A DNA stretch of 64,000 nt from Chromobotia macracanthus (taxonomy: Eukaryota > Chordata > Actinopteri > Cypriniformes > Botiidae): positions 12,919,501 through 12,983,500 of the forward strand of contig JAZGTH010000007.1 in assembly GCA_036877525.1 (NCBI GenBank), written 5' to 3'. Positions 10,427-21,691 of the stretch are shown in pieces (positions within the stretch are counted from its first letter, which is position 1; the number at the start of each line of letters is the position of its first letter). A program made the translations under genes and the position numbers. The notes beneath the pieces were generated by a model. That model did no database searches. It had not been told where the DNA came from and worked only from the letters and a program-made list of their open reading frames with translations.

Positions 10427-11797
10427 TCACATGAGTTGTGGCTGCTGCATAGTGTCCTGGTGAGCTGTCGGATACCATGAGGTGTAATTGGGAATATAAG
10501 AGGTCGGCGTGGATGTTTTGACAGTGGCTGTGGAGTTCCAGACGGGCGCCACGGAAGGAGATCCGGTGGAGAGTCCGCGCCCGTTAGCCAGAGCGTTTGC
10601 GTCTATCGTTCCTCCGCCTTGCTTCATCAGTTTCTTAAACTTGGACCGCTTGTTCTGAAACCAGATCTTCACCTATAAAAGTAATCCGTGTCAAACAGAG
10701 CCAGCACCGCGACAACATAACATTATTTAGCTCTGTAATCTAATCTTTGGGTTGTACTAACTCCAGCCCTGCCCTTAAACAAATGAACTTCATCATGAGC
10801 AATGGAAAATATAATGTTTCACAGAAATATTCCTCAAAAAATCTAACCTTTCGTTACATTTTTTACAGATAGTTCATTATGTCATTGTAAAGATAGCAGA
10901 AGAGGAACAATCTTGAAAAAAAAATGTAAACAAAGTGATCGTCTAGCGCGCCATTTAAAAGTTTCAACTACGATTAATTGATTTTTAAAGCCAAACAATC
11001 TTCCATAAAAAAGTGAGTAAAAGTTGTGTACATGCCTGCGTTTGTGTGAGCCCCAGTGATGCGGCGAGCTCGGCTCTCTCGGGCAGAGCCAGATACTGCG
11101 TCTGCTGGAACCTCCTGTTCAGAGCCTGCAGCTGGAGGCTGGAGTAGATGGTCCGCGGTTTGCGGATCTTTTTGCCCTTTCCGTTAAAGCGAACTTCTCC
11201 TCCTTCCACCACTGTGTTTTTTTCCGACTCTGGCGCTGGGAGAGAAAGAACAGAATCTGTCTCACGGACTGCTCATGCAGTGAGGCTCACATCACTGTGC
11301 ACAAGTTTTACAGGCGGCACTTTAGGTATAATTAGCCTTAATTGCATACATTGTTTATAGCATTACGCAATAAATAATTACCAAGCCTAATAACAGCACA
11401 TCTGGGCTACTCCAGTCCAACATTCTCACAATGCGCTGACAAAAAGACCAGCCAAGACCAAAGACGTGCAGCATCGTTTCTTACCTGGGTCCTCCAGCCT
11501 CGTCTGAGCCAAAGCAGCGTTGTTTTGGTAAGTCTGCACGGTGCTGAGGTACGGACTGGAGGAATGGCTACCGACCGAGTTGACATATGGATAAGGCAGG
11601 GATCTGGGGAAGGATGGAGCAGGGCTGTAGGCGCTGTCGTGCTGCGGGTGTCCCGAGGAGTGTAAACAGTGCATTGAATAATGTCCGTGGGTCATAGATG
11701 AAGGCGACATTTGCTGACTTGGTGGCCCAAATTCCATGAACACGTTCTTTCCTGAGACTGGGCTGTTTAGACTCTCTGGTATTGTAGACATGGTCAT
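10427..11797 (-). CDS. dlx1a: Distal-less homeobox protein Dlx1a
   Basis: This is a nuclear homeodomain transcription factor that works with Dlx2 in ventral forebrain interneuron and pharyngeal-arch development (known for the family). On the minus strand the coding exons are 11797-11485, 11235-11036 and 10672-10427, giving 252 aa. The start MTMSTIPESLNSPVSGK matches vertebrate Dlx1. The homeodomain is about residues 128-187, with W175, F176 and N178 at the W48/F49/N51 positions. Dlx1 uses NKRSKFKKLMKQG after the recognition helix, as seen here. The C-terminus ends MQQPQLM as in Dlx1. Intron 1 is GT-AG in phase 1. Intron 2 splits the homeodomain before VKIWFQN and has a GC donor (CAG|GCATGT, GC at 11035-11034), because no GT joins the exons in frame. 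It is convergent with dlx2a. Confidence 0.97.
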
Positions 11798-11994
11798 GTC
11801 TTCTGGTGCAATCTCTCTCTCTCCCCCGGCTTTTTTGTTTTCTTCTATGATCTGAGTGAAGGATGGATCCCAATTTAAGCTCAACTGATTTTTTCACTTT
11901 CCATTCATAAGAAAATGTAGTTTGTCTCTGTGAAAAGTCTAGGTACGATGCTGTGGATCCACACAAACTCGCTCAAAGGTTTGAATCGGGGAAT

Positions 11995-12060
11995 CATGAA
12001 TATTTATCAAAGGTGCTCTCTGATTGGTCCACTCCCTCCAGGAGCGACGCGGATTGGTAA
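11995..12060 (-). promoter_or_regulatory. Putative dlx1a proximal promoter
   Basis: Read on the minus strand, two CCAAT boxes (ATTGG on the plus strand at 12053-12057 and 12023-12027) precede GATAAATATT (plus-strand AATATTTATC near 11999-12008), which could serve as a TATA-like element. This predicts transcription starting near 11970 and a 5' UTR of about 170 bases before the ATG at 11797. The layout mirrors the dlx2a promoter. The start site is inferred. Confidence 0.5.
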
Positions 12061-12069
12061 TCCGAGGGT

Positions 12070-12600
12070 CGGGTCCGATGGACCTGATAAACTCAAGAAA
12101 TAAGACCAACCTGTGACTCCATTGTGCAATGCTAATATAGAAATTTAGGGAATGGACGCGAACACATGGGCTAGAGGTGGAGGGGGTCAGTGCCAAGAGT
12201 TAAAGCTTCAACAAAACCATTTGCAATGTATTACACACGTGTAAATATCAACATTTTGATGTTCGTTCCGATAACAGTGTTACAGGAATTAACAAATTAG
12301 CACACAAATAACATTTTGACACAATATAACAGATAACATTGCTAGCTAAAATTGCACTCTAGTAACAATTTGTAATGTTCAAATAATTAATATTTCAACA
12401 ACAACAATGTTACTATATTATTATCATTATTATACTAATAATTAATAGGAATAATATGAATAGGAATAAAGAACCCTAAATAAATAATCAAATTAACAAT
12501 AACTAACAACAATAAACAAAATTATATAAACAACGAATAATTATAGTACAAAATGATCAGAAAAACGCACATATGATAAACAAATGTAGCATATTGCTGA
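12070..12600. other. AT-rich dlx1a upstream sequence
   Basis: This is low-GC sequence, with runs of ATTATTAT and AACAACAAT near 12380-12530. No gene, repeat family or distinct motif cluster is seen. Confidence 0.4.
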
Positions 12601-12960
12601 TTTTCGTCTGTCCATGGCTTTAAGAACAGGACAGCAAACACAAATGATTAAACACAGGTATAAATGTGCTTCTCCGGGCAAAGATGAATTACTTGGGTGG
12701 CTCATTTGATTAAAACGCTAGTCTCGAGTGCTCGAAGACACATCTGAAAGCAGCTGAATTAGCATCACACTGTTGTTTCATTTCCACACGCATAATTACA
12801 CGGGTATTTAACACGCGCTGTGTTGTGCAGATTCACGCAGGCGCGCGCGCGCGTGGGTTGAATTATTGCCTCACGGATCAGAGCAACACGACAGAGTCCT
12901 TAACAGCTTCTCTTGTTCGGTGAATTCATTTCACTCCTGAGTTTGGTTGACGATGCAATA
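12600..12960. promoter_or_regulatory. Possible dlx1a upstream regulatory block
   Basis: A non-repetitive stretch about 0.8-1.1 kb upstream of the dlx1a start codon contains TGATTAAAA, GAATTAGC and CATAATTACAC homeodomain-type sites and a CAGCTG E-box near 12752. It then has a short (GC)n run near 12840-12852. Distance and motif content would suit a near-upstream enhancer, such as the URE1 region known upstream of Dlx1. This is inference. Confidence 0.35.
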
Positions 12961-13549
12961 ACGTTACATGGAAGTTAGTTTTAGTTTATATAACATCATT
13001 GTAAAAAAAATTGTTAAAAATACCAGTTATACAGCATCAGTCATTCTTTTAGTTTGTAGACTTGGTTAAACCATACATTTGATTGATTTATCCAAGTTTG
13101 AAAACGGAGGAAAAATGACAAAGCATGAGAAACAAACGAGAGATGACAACAACCAGGCAATATCTTCCTTCCACACATTTACAAATTACCATCGCAAAAT
13201 AATAATAAAAACTCCGCAAACTAATTTCTAGTTATGATAAAGATTTAAAATGCCAGATTTCTATATTTAAGTAATTACTCATTTACATTTTGTCAGTTTA
13301 TTTCCAGGAACAAGCATCATTTAATATATCGAGACTTACGGTGCAGTTTGATACAAAGGAAAACGGAAGGTTTCATGCAGAGACTGGGGGACTTTTTCAG
13401 AAATATGTTTGATTAGTTTTACAGGCAAAATGACACAGAAATATAATAAAATAATTTCTTACATAATTTCTTACCATCTTCAAGATGCTTATGTCATTAT
13501 GTGGGAGTAAAATATAATGGAAGTGGGTGAGAATGAAGACTTCACATAC

Positions 13550-13610
13550 CGTCTGTGCGCGGTGAACAGCTCCCCGTCCTCATTCTCTCTGCTGTTGTCT
13601 TCACTCATAT
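13550..13610 (-). other. Exon-like open segment upstream of dlx1a, unassigned
   Basis: On the minus strand a 61-base segment has a strong polypyrimidine acceptor (CTCTTTTTAAG just before 13610) and a donor (ACG|GTATGT at 13550). Between them an ATG at 13608 opens a frame reading MSEDNSRENEDGELFTAHR, with acidic, coding-like composition. I do not recognise the protein. It could be an alternative or upstream exon of dlx1a, an exon of an unseen gene, or chance. Only its splice-site context and composition support it. Confidence 0.25.
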
Positions 13611-13619
13611 CTTAAAAAG

Positions 13620-16600
13620 AGTTTAAAAACAGCCTTTCTTATGAAAATAGTCCATGTGTTTCCAATGTATTTCTTTTAATATGTCTTCAGAATAGAAATG
13701 TCGTTGGCACAAACGCGATGTCCAGATGATATGGACTGACGACCACATTTGACAATACCTGTTAGATATCCTCCACACTTATAATGGTCCAATTTAAAGC
13801 AATTTGTATTTCAAATGACATTCGCAAAGTACCGCGGGGAACCTTCATCAATAGCGAAAATAATGACAGTATTATAACCAATAATTATCATCGTTCAGGA
13901 CTCACTGAAAAATGTTACTAGTTCTCTGCAGTTGCTGCTGATGACTGGGTTTACTGTCTCAAATTAAACTAATATTATGAAATGCACATATGTACAATAA
14001 TGCATGGGATAAATGGACAGCAACATTTACCGAGAAAAAATGAAAAGTGAGTGCATTGAAGGGCATGTACTACAGGTAATAAATTAGATAATATTTTCTC
14101 TAAGCAAAGAATGTGATTTTTAATATTTAACGATGTCCAACTATGTGAATTCACAGAAATTGTGAGCACTATAAACAAGACAAGGGGCAAACACATATAT
14201 CAGAAATCGGCAAAATTGCAACAGTCGTTAAACAGTAAGTTTCCTTGACCATAGTTATGATTTTAACATTTTCACTTAGAACCATGCTTACCTAAAGAAC
14301 TCCTGATGCTGTGCTACAATAGTTCTCTGTTTTGGTTTTTCTGATTCTTTGAACCCATAGACTACTAGGTCAATATTCTTTAAGCTGTATAATCTATATA
14401 ATATAGAACCCAATTCACGCCAAAGAGGAATTCTTGTTACAACCTACAAAACCCAAATCCAATGTCATTTAGTTTTTAATTAAAGAACAAATCTATGTTG
14501 ATCTTTGGTAAATAAAATATTGACATCACAGAACAGTGGCTATCTATGTGGTCAGTTCCATAATAATTATACAGCACAGTCCAGCTGCCCACAGTGTGGG
14601 GATGATAGATACCACAGTCCTTCTCTGTTTAGACACAACTCAAATAAAGCAGCATGTGAGATGATGTGTGGAGCACTTTCCAGAGAAGAGGATCATCAAG
14701 AATAAGAGTCTAACACCTGCTACGCGGTGCTGATTTAGTGCACCACACCAGTCCAGGCCCACTCAGTGTATGTGTGTGTGCTTCAGGTACAGACATCAGC
14801 TGACAAACTCATTCACACAGAGACCATTGAGTTTAGGGCCTCATCCATCCTTTCAGCAGGGGCTGATTTATAAGGAGAGTTACGAATTTGCTTCCAGAGC
14901 AAATTTAAGGAAAATTCCCTGATTAGAGTCTGTTATTGATGGCACAGGACTCTCTGGGAGTTTTAATTGTTTCAGTATGAAGCATTTTTTTACCAGCTCT
15001 CTAGTTAGTGTGACCCATGAAGTGTCCTGTTGATAAAGGGTTCCTTTAGATTGTGAAACAACAGTTAAAAGAAACATAATATCAATAATTTGTTACACTT
15101 AAAAATAGGCATCACTAAATATAAAATATTTGACCTTAATGTATTTTATTGTCATAGCAGCACCGTACCTTTATGATAATGTGTGTTCATAACACTCAAG
15201 TGCTGGATACTCTGGTTTTACCTGATTTAAACAGGGTCAAGTGCATTTCTAATCAATTCACACACACGTAACTGTTGGCTACATAGATCCAATCAGCACT
15301 CACAGAAAACATTTTTCCTAAAGTGCCACTGTTGATGAATTAAATTTGGTGTGTTTTGCAATAGATACATTATAGACATCATAAAGAAGTTGTAGAGCAT
15401 GACATAAGCCCTGTTTCAAAACATAGCTGCTGTAATTTAATCTACACTTTATGTGTACACTTCTGATAGACCCCACAATGGTGGAGGGCCATTTCAAATT
15501 AAAGAGACAGAGCACTTGTGAAATGAAATATGATCCCATTATCATATTAGTAAACACACACACACACATATTCATTGAAAATGACAGCATAAAGACAGAA
15601 AGCCCTAGACTCAAAACGTATAAGTGGAACAGTTTTAAAAGTTATTAAGACAGCGTTAACATCGACATCTCAGAAAAGAGCATCAATGATTTGTGTTTGG
15701 GGATATGGCTATATTTATTTAGGGGCTTACAATTACACCTTATTTACAAAGCCTGCTTTTATGAATCCACCCATGTTCTCCACTATCAGCAGCAAAGACA
15801 CACAGCAGTAAATTCGATCGGATGTAATGATCCAGTTTAAGAGTATCTGATCAATCCTGATGATACAGCTGTGTTTTCTGGGTTTCTCTTAGTGGGTTTT
15901 AAGCAGGCAGCACCTTCAATTTGCTGCTTCACTGAATTCCAATGGACAAAAAGACACTGAGAGCGTTTGTTGAGACTCAGAGCAATACGTGTGAGAGAGA
16001 GAGAGGACACTCTGAGATGTAACCACAGATTACTGTGTCAATCAGTACAGAGGGGTTAAGCGGTATGTTAAGGCTCTGGGTTTGTATTCATACGTATAAG
16101 GGTTCAAAGCAGAAGTTCAAAACAGAAGTATTACACTGTTTACACTGTATTACACTGATTATATCTGAAAATTGAAAGAAAAACTTTGTCCCAAATCGTT
16201 CCAGGCTTCAAAATAAAAATATTTTATCGCTAATAAATGCACAAAAGGTTTAATATTTCAATTGTATTACTGTGCTTTTAGTATTTTTGTATAAAGGTTT
16301 ATTTTATAATTTTGTTTTTTATAGTTCTCTATGCTATTCAGTTATTCAGTATGTTTTTTCAGTAAAATCATTAGTTTCTTAATGTAATGCACTGCCACAA
16401 ATTGCAGAAAAATTGAGAAAAAACATTCAATAAACTATTTAACCTGCATATTTAGCTCAAGAGTGGCTTTAGAGACGAATTCAGAACCGATGAGATTCAT
16501 TCTAAAAGAGGTTTATTGAGATTTGAACTTAACCCCAATCATTTGTTTTTATCTCTGCAGCTGTTAATTGTAATTCTGTGTTCTTTGATAAACTGTATTC

Positions 16601-17560
16601 TGTATTTACTTAGATGTATTAATTTGCTTTCAGTCCTGTATTTACATTGTTGAATATTTGTATCTCCAGCTGATGGGACTCGCTGCATCATTTTCTGATC
16701 TGGGAGAACATGCAGACAAAAGAGCCAAACAGTGATTCACACCTGCAGATAGCAAACACACAGAACAAAATCCGTCTCTCTGTATGCTTCCTACAATCCA
16801 TGAATTCTGTCTGCAGGTCTCTGATATTTTGTGCTTCCTGTTGTCTATCGAAGAACATCTAAACAACTGTTTATTTTGTGTATTTATTACTACACTACAC
16901 TATACTATTTGTACTATTCTATTTATTACTATACTACACAAGTTATGGTAAACTTGGAATCACTGTGGATGTTATGTTACTGAAATAAATAAACTGTGAT
17001 ATTAAATACATCCACTAGTCTGGTTTTCTAAACAGGTTTCATATCGAGTTAAAGATCACATGGTTTTTAAAAGCCCACTCTTTCCCTAAAATATGAAATG
17101 TAGTGGTGAGTGACAGGTGTACATGTCATGTTTACCAAAACAGATTCAGAGGCAGTTTTGCAGGTGATTGGATATGCTTGGAACCTTCTGCTTCCTACTA
17201 TTCTGCACTCATCACTCACCTGGGCACAGAACCCGGGCAGGTGAGGGTGAGCTGAGACTGCACAGAGCGCCATGCAGCTGTGCTGCATGTGTGAGAGAGA
17301 CAAGACTATGACAACCAACAACCTCCATCATTACCACAGCAGCAGGGGTCAGAACAGTCTGCCCAGCATCCCCCCACCCAAAAATTGCCCTCCAAAATGA
17401 CCAATTACCTGAGTTAGGTGCTACTGGGAGAAATAGAAAAATCCGCCCCAATAGATGGTTGCTTAATGCATCAACTAGGAGGAAAAGAAATGACTGCAGA
17501 ATTGTCACTTGTGGTATTTTTACTTGTTGTGCCTCCACGCTAAAGGCTCGCGACAGGCAG
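13620..17560. other. Gene desert segment upstream of dlx1a
   Basis: No exon or known repeat is recognised. The sequence is AT-rich with scattered short CA and GAGA tracts (15550-15570 and 15990-16010). ORFs in this interval (for example 15318-15614, 16642-16866 and 17212-17538) have no family features and are probably accidental. GC content rises towards the regulatory-looking cluster at 17.6 kb. Confidence 0.4.
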
Positions 17561-17569
17561 TCATCAAAT

Positions 17570-19070
17570 GTTCAAACTAAGCAGTAAATTAAAATCAATG
17601 AAAGTGGGATGCAGGAAAACCAGGGCCTGGTAGATGATTTCCAGCAGCTGGAGCAGGAATACAACCTATATGTCTGCCTATGCTATTTACTTAGGCTAGA
17701 CTCTCATGCATATTGAAACAAGGTTTGATTACACGGCTGCAAATGTACTTCACATTGTCCAATTAATGGCCCCACAAAGACGGAAAACATGCAAATTTTC
17801 CAATTAAATCATTATGTGCAACGGAGGGGGCGAGCGGCTGGAGAGCCACACTCTCCATCCCATTTTCTGTTTTTGTTCTGAGTTAAGTCCCAAACAAAGA
17901 CGGGGGAGAGGTCAGTACTCCACTACACCTGAACACATTCCCCTCTCCCCTTGATCTCCTAAGGCAGTCCGCCATTAGTCTTAATAATGGAAAATTGTCA
18001 TGTTGATACAAGTCTCTCTTTCTCTTTCTGAATAAGTTGTAGGTGGAAGCTCCATTTATTTTAAAGTTCTTTGTGCCGAAAGGCCAGAGACAGTGCTTTT
18101 GTGGTGAGGAAGAGAAAAAGGTGCTGGATGCTCTTTCCATAGTCAAGATAATTATCCCCACTGTGACCTTAATGATCCAGCCTTCTCCCCCAGCGACTTC
18201 TCCGCGCACTGCAGCGCTCCTCACCCCCTCTCCGCCCGCCTCCCCCCGCCGTGCCCTGTGTCAGGGAATATGAAAACCCCTATAATGAAACCATTTTGGC
18301 TGATGGAAAAAGGCCTCCTCGAGCTGCACTTGCCACAAAGACGGCTCAATTATGTGAGTAATTGTGATAATTTTCCATCCATTCATGGCTCTTTCTGAAA
18401 GGGAAGGAAAGAGAGGAGAAAACACAGACACTGAAAGGGAAATTACACAGACAATGTCGAGTGTGAAAACTGTTACACAGAAATGACTGTAAGAAAAGTG
18501 TAAGTCTATAAATAAATATGTTAATGCAGGGAGGCCGTACACACGCGAGATCCACGTCACAAACAAAAGGCGCGGTGGCGGAGAGATGACCGCTGTAGGG
18601 GAATAATGCAGAGATGAAAGTACATGTGCAGCTGTCTGAAAATTAAAGCTCTTTCGACTTCATATTGACAAAGCCGAGCCCCTAAAAAAGCTCCCCAGTG
18701 GTTAGAGATCATTTGGAGCCCTGTGACAGGAAAAAGGATAATTACCTCTCTGAGAGAGGCAGGCGGACTGACGCGCCCTTCAGACGCGCTGCTGAATGCA
18801 GGAGCTTGATAGAAGGCAGGGAGAATAATTTTGTGCTTTGCTTTTTCTTTTATTCCACGGAACATGTTTTGTTGGCTGGAAGACAAGGCGGCGAGCGGTG
18901 CTGAGTGCATTAAACCCTGGGTGTTCGCAAATATAAGGTTCCTCCGTCCATCATCTCGTACTTAGAGAAGAACTCTGAAATGCATTAAAATGTCTCCGCC
19001 ATTCAGAGGCACTGAGACACTGCATTAGACTTGTGTTTCCCAGCGGGAGACAGATTAAACATTTCCTTAC
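17570..19070. promoter_or_regulatory. Dense enhancer-like cluster upstream of dlx1a (URE2 candidate)
   Basis: About 1.5 kb of complex, repeat-free sequence stands out from the AT-rich desert. It carries many homeodomain cores: CCAATTAATGG near 17759, CCAATTAAATC near 17800, ATAATTATCCCC at 18148-18159, CAATTATGTGAGTAATTG near 18347-18364, ATAATTTTCC at 18367-18376 and GGATAATTACC at 18736-18746. CAGCTG E-boxes occur near 17645 and 18630. Overlapping ORFs on both strands, such as 17883-18224 and 18557-18910, have no protein similarity. Mammals have the URE2 Dlx1/2 enhancer about 12 kb upstream of Dlx1. This cluster is about 6-7 kb upstream of dlx1a, which suits a compact fish genome. The identity is inferred. 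Confidence 0.5.
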
Positions 19071-19782
19071 AATGCGAAGGGATATGCGGGCCTCTTCCCT
19101 GACGAAAGAGCTCCGTTTCTCTGTTTCTGTGAAGAAAAAATATTCTGCGTTATGTCACGAACGATACATGTAAATGTCGAGTAATTAAGAAGTTTTTCTG
19201 AATAGGAAGAGAATGTATTTAAATATTTACACGTGTGAAGTGTAAATACAGACAGTCTCATCTTCTGATGTTTCATCATCATCTGCTCTGCTTTCTCAAC
19301 AGGTAAAGTGAATGAGGGACAGGGGCATCACTGACCAGCAGCTGATGGCTTCTATACAGATCACACAATGGCATTCTCAAATTCTGTAGAATCACAGTGT
19401 CTCCTTACTTCCAATTCCCCCCTTTTTTTCATCTGTCCTTCTCTCTCCATTCCTAAACTGTTCCCACATGTATGAAGTCTGACCCCCTGTGTGGTAGTCC
19501 ACAGACATCTGGAGAAATCAGCAGGCTAGGCCACTGGGATCTCAATGATTCAGAATCAAATATTTCTATCGATTTCTTACAACCACTGTTTCATCAGTAT
19601 CATGGCAGAATCAAATTCTGTACTTTGAAAAGAGGAGACAGAGTTAACAGGGTGAGGTTAACATGTTTTAACTCCTTATTTTCTTCAATGCCCTAGCCAC
19701 ACATGTCCTCAGCTCTCAGTGAAACACACTGTGTGGAACAGTAATGGCTGACCAGTTGTCACAGCACTATGAACTTAAAGGT

Positions 19783-20080
19783 GCTTAAAGGGATACTCCA
19801 CCAGAAAATAAAAAACGGTCCATTTGACTGTATTACTTGCAGTCAAAACATCTTAGGGATATGTGACTTTCCTTTTTCAGCTAAACACAATCAGAATTAT
19901 ATTAAATAATGTCCTGGCTCTTCTCAACTATATAAGGGTATTAAATAGTGCCCCAGATTTTGAAGCTTCAAAAAGCGCATCTATCCATCCATCATTCAAG
20001 TTATTCATGCCTTCTGAAGCAAAATTATACATTTGTGAAAAAGAAAATATTTTAAGCGTATTTAGCATTTGATTCTGCAC
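19783..20080 (+). repeat. Dispersed fish repeat, non-autonomous
   Basis: It begins TTAAAGGGATACTCCACC, which resembles the TTAAAGGGATAGTTCACCC start of a dispersed repeat abundant in cyprinid genomes. The following sequence is AT-rich and non-coding; the frame at 19863-20072 is part of it. The foldback immediately to the right may belong to the same insertion. Boundaries are approximate. Confidence 0.45.
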
Positions 20081-20110
20081 TTTTGAATGTAAACATATCT
20101 GTATGAAAAA

Positions 20111-20268
20111 CTACACTGAACATGGTGGCATGCTGGCTCCACATCGATAATGCCAAATCTCATTGGTTTGTGACTGCATACTTTGTCATAATGCTAGTCA
20201 TAAGACATGCAAGAACCAATGAGATTCGTATTGATGTGGAGCCAAAGTGCTGCCATGTTCAGTGTAGT
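20111..20268. repeat. Foldback (inverted-repeat) element
   Basis: Two arms of about 56 bases are near reverse complements. The left arm is 20111-20168 (CTACACTGAACATGG ... CTCATTGGTT) and the right arm is 20213-20268 (AACCAATGAG ... CCATGTTCAGTGTAG). About 44 bases separate them. A few mismatches and a small indel interrupt the pairing. It would form a long hairpin and is most likely the end of, or a whole, non-autonomous DNA element. ORFs crossing it are accidental. Confidence 0.75.
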
Positions 20269-20566
20269 CTGTTTAAATGTGATATTTTTACGTTCAAACA
20301 TGCTAAATCAATTGCTAAATACACTCATAATAATAATTATGAATAATTTTTATAGTTCAGTAATGCATTGTCATAGTCTGGATTATTTCAAAGTACTGAA
20401 ATTTGAAACATTTATCATAATTATTGAAATGTTAAGTGGTTCTATATTAGAAATAATCATATAAAAAAAAGTACTGTTGGCCTAAGCTTCCAGTCCTTGT
20501 GTTCCTGCAGATTTTGTAAAATACTGTAATGTTTGGTTGATGATGTGTACTATACATATATGTCTT

Positions 20567-20570
<4 letters not shown>

Positions 20571-20611
<41 letters not shown>
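20571..20611. repeat. (AT)n microsatellite
   Basis: About 20 uninterrupted AT dinucleotides are followed by imperfect TATA-rich sequence to about 20645. Confidence 0.95.
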
Positions 20612-20614
<3 letters not shown>

Positions 20615-20649
20615 GTATAAATATATAATATAAAATATATATATGAGAA

Positions 20650-21690
20650 AGAAGAATACACTCCATATCATAAAATACAATCCATATAAAACCTTCTATT
20701 AAACTTCACCCTACTATTCTATTTGGACGAATAAATAACAATCTTTAAATACTCCATAGTTATTATTGCAGGGACCAAATTTTGAAACTTTGTCAGTACT
20801 ATGAAGATACATAATTAATATTTGATTTTTAAATAAAATCATTCAGGAGATATAATAATTTTAAAATAAATTGTTACATCTGTTGTTCACAGGCATCAAA
20901 TGACTTAAGACATAATATTATACAGATGTTTTCCTCCATTGTTTTGCTTCTTCTGTGAGTTGGATTTAATTTATAGCTTAATACTTTTAACTTCTCTTTC
21001 TCATACTCATTTTTCTTCACTGGGAAACAAACATACATGGACATGTACACATACACACAAGCAAATTGAGCAGATTTTGTTTAAAAACGTAGAATAACAG
21101 TATTGACGGTTATTTACTAGTAATTTTCATTTTAGATGTTAATTTAAATTGTATATACAGTTAAAATAAAATTTAGTACAAATGTTAAAATGTCACATAA
21201 CACATTCATTTCCCTGTAGTTCAGATTTTAGGTTATGGATAGATGTTATGGTTATAATTAGGTTATGAATATTTTAAACTGTTTATTTTTCCACAGAGTC
21301 TACATGTAACGGTTACAGCAACAGGTGTATGCAGATTCTGAATGCAGTAGAAAGGTTAAATTTAGCATTAGCCCAACTATACACATCAGCTCTAACATGA
21401 TATGTTTTTATTATTAATAAAATAAAAGTTTATAGTTCCAAATATTAAATAAGAACAAGAAGATTGTATGGTGATTTGTGTATAACACAATAACAGTACA
21501 TCAGCATCCCAAACGACACAAACAAAGTACTATGACAATATTATGGTTCTATGTACTAGTATTATGGTATTATATAAAATAATATAGCCATGGCTCTTTT
21601 TACATACATAACAAATGCAAACGTTTTATGTAAAATAAATAAAAAAACAAGTCAGAAAAGTTCATCTGTTTTTAAAACCCCAGACCCGTG
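20650..21690. other. AT-rich spacer, no gene seen
   Basis: Low-complexity-leaning AT-rich DNA with no recognised exon, repeat family or motif cluster. Confidence 0.4.
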
Positions 21691-21691
21691 C

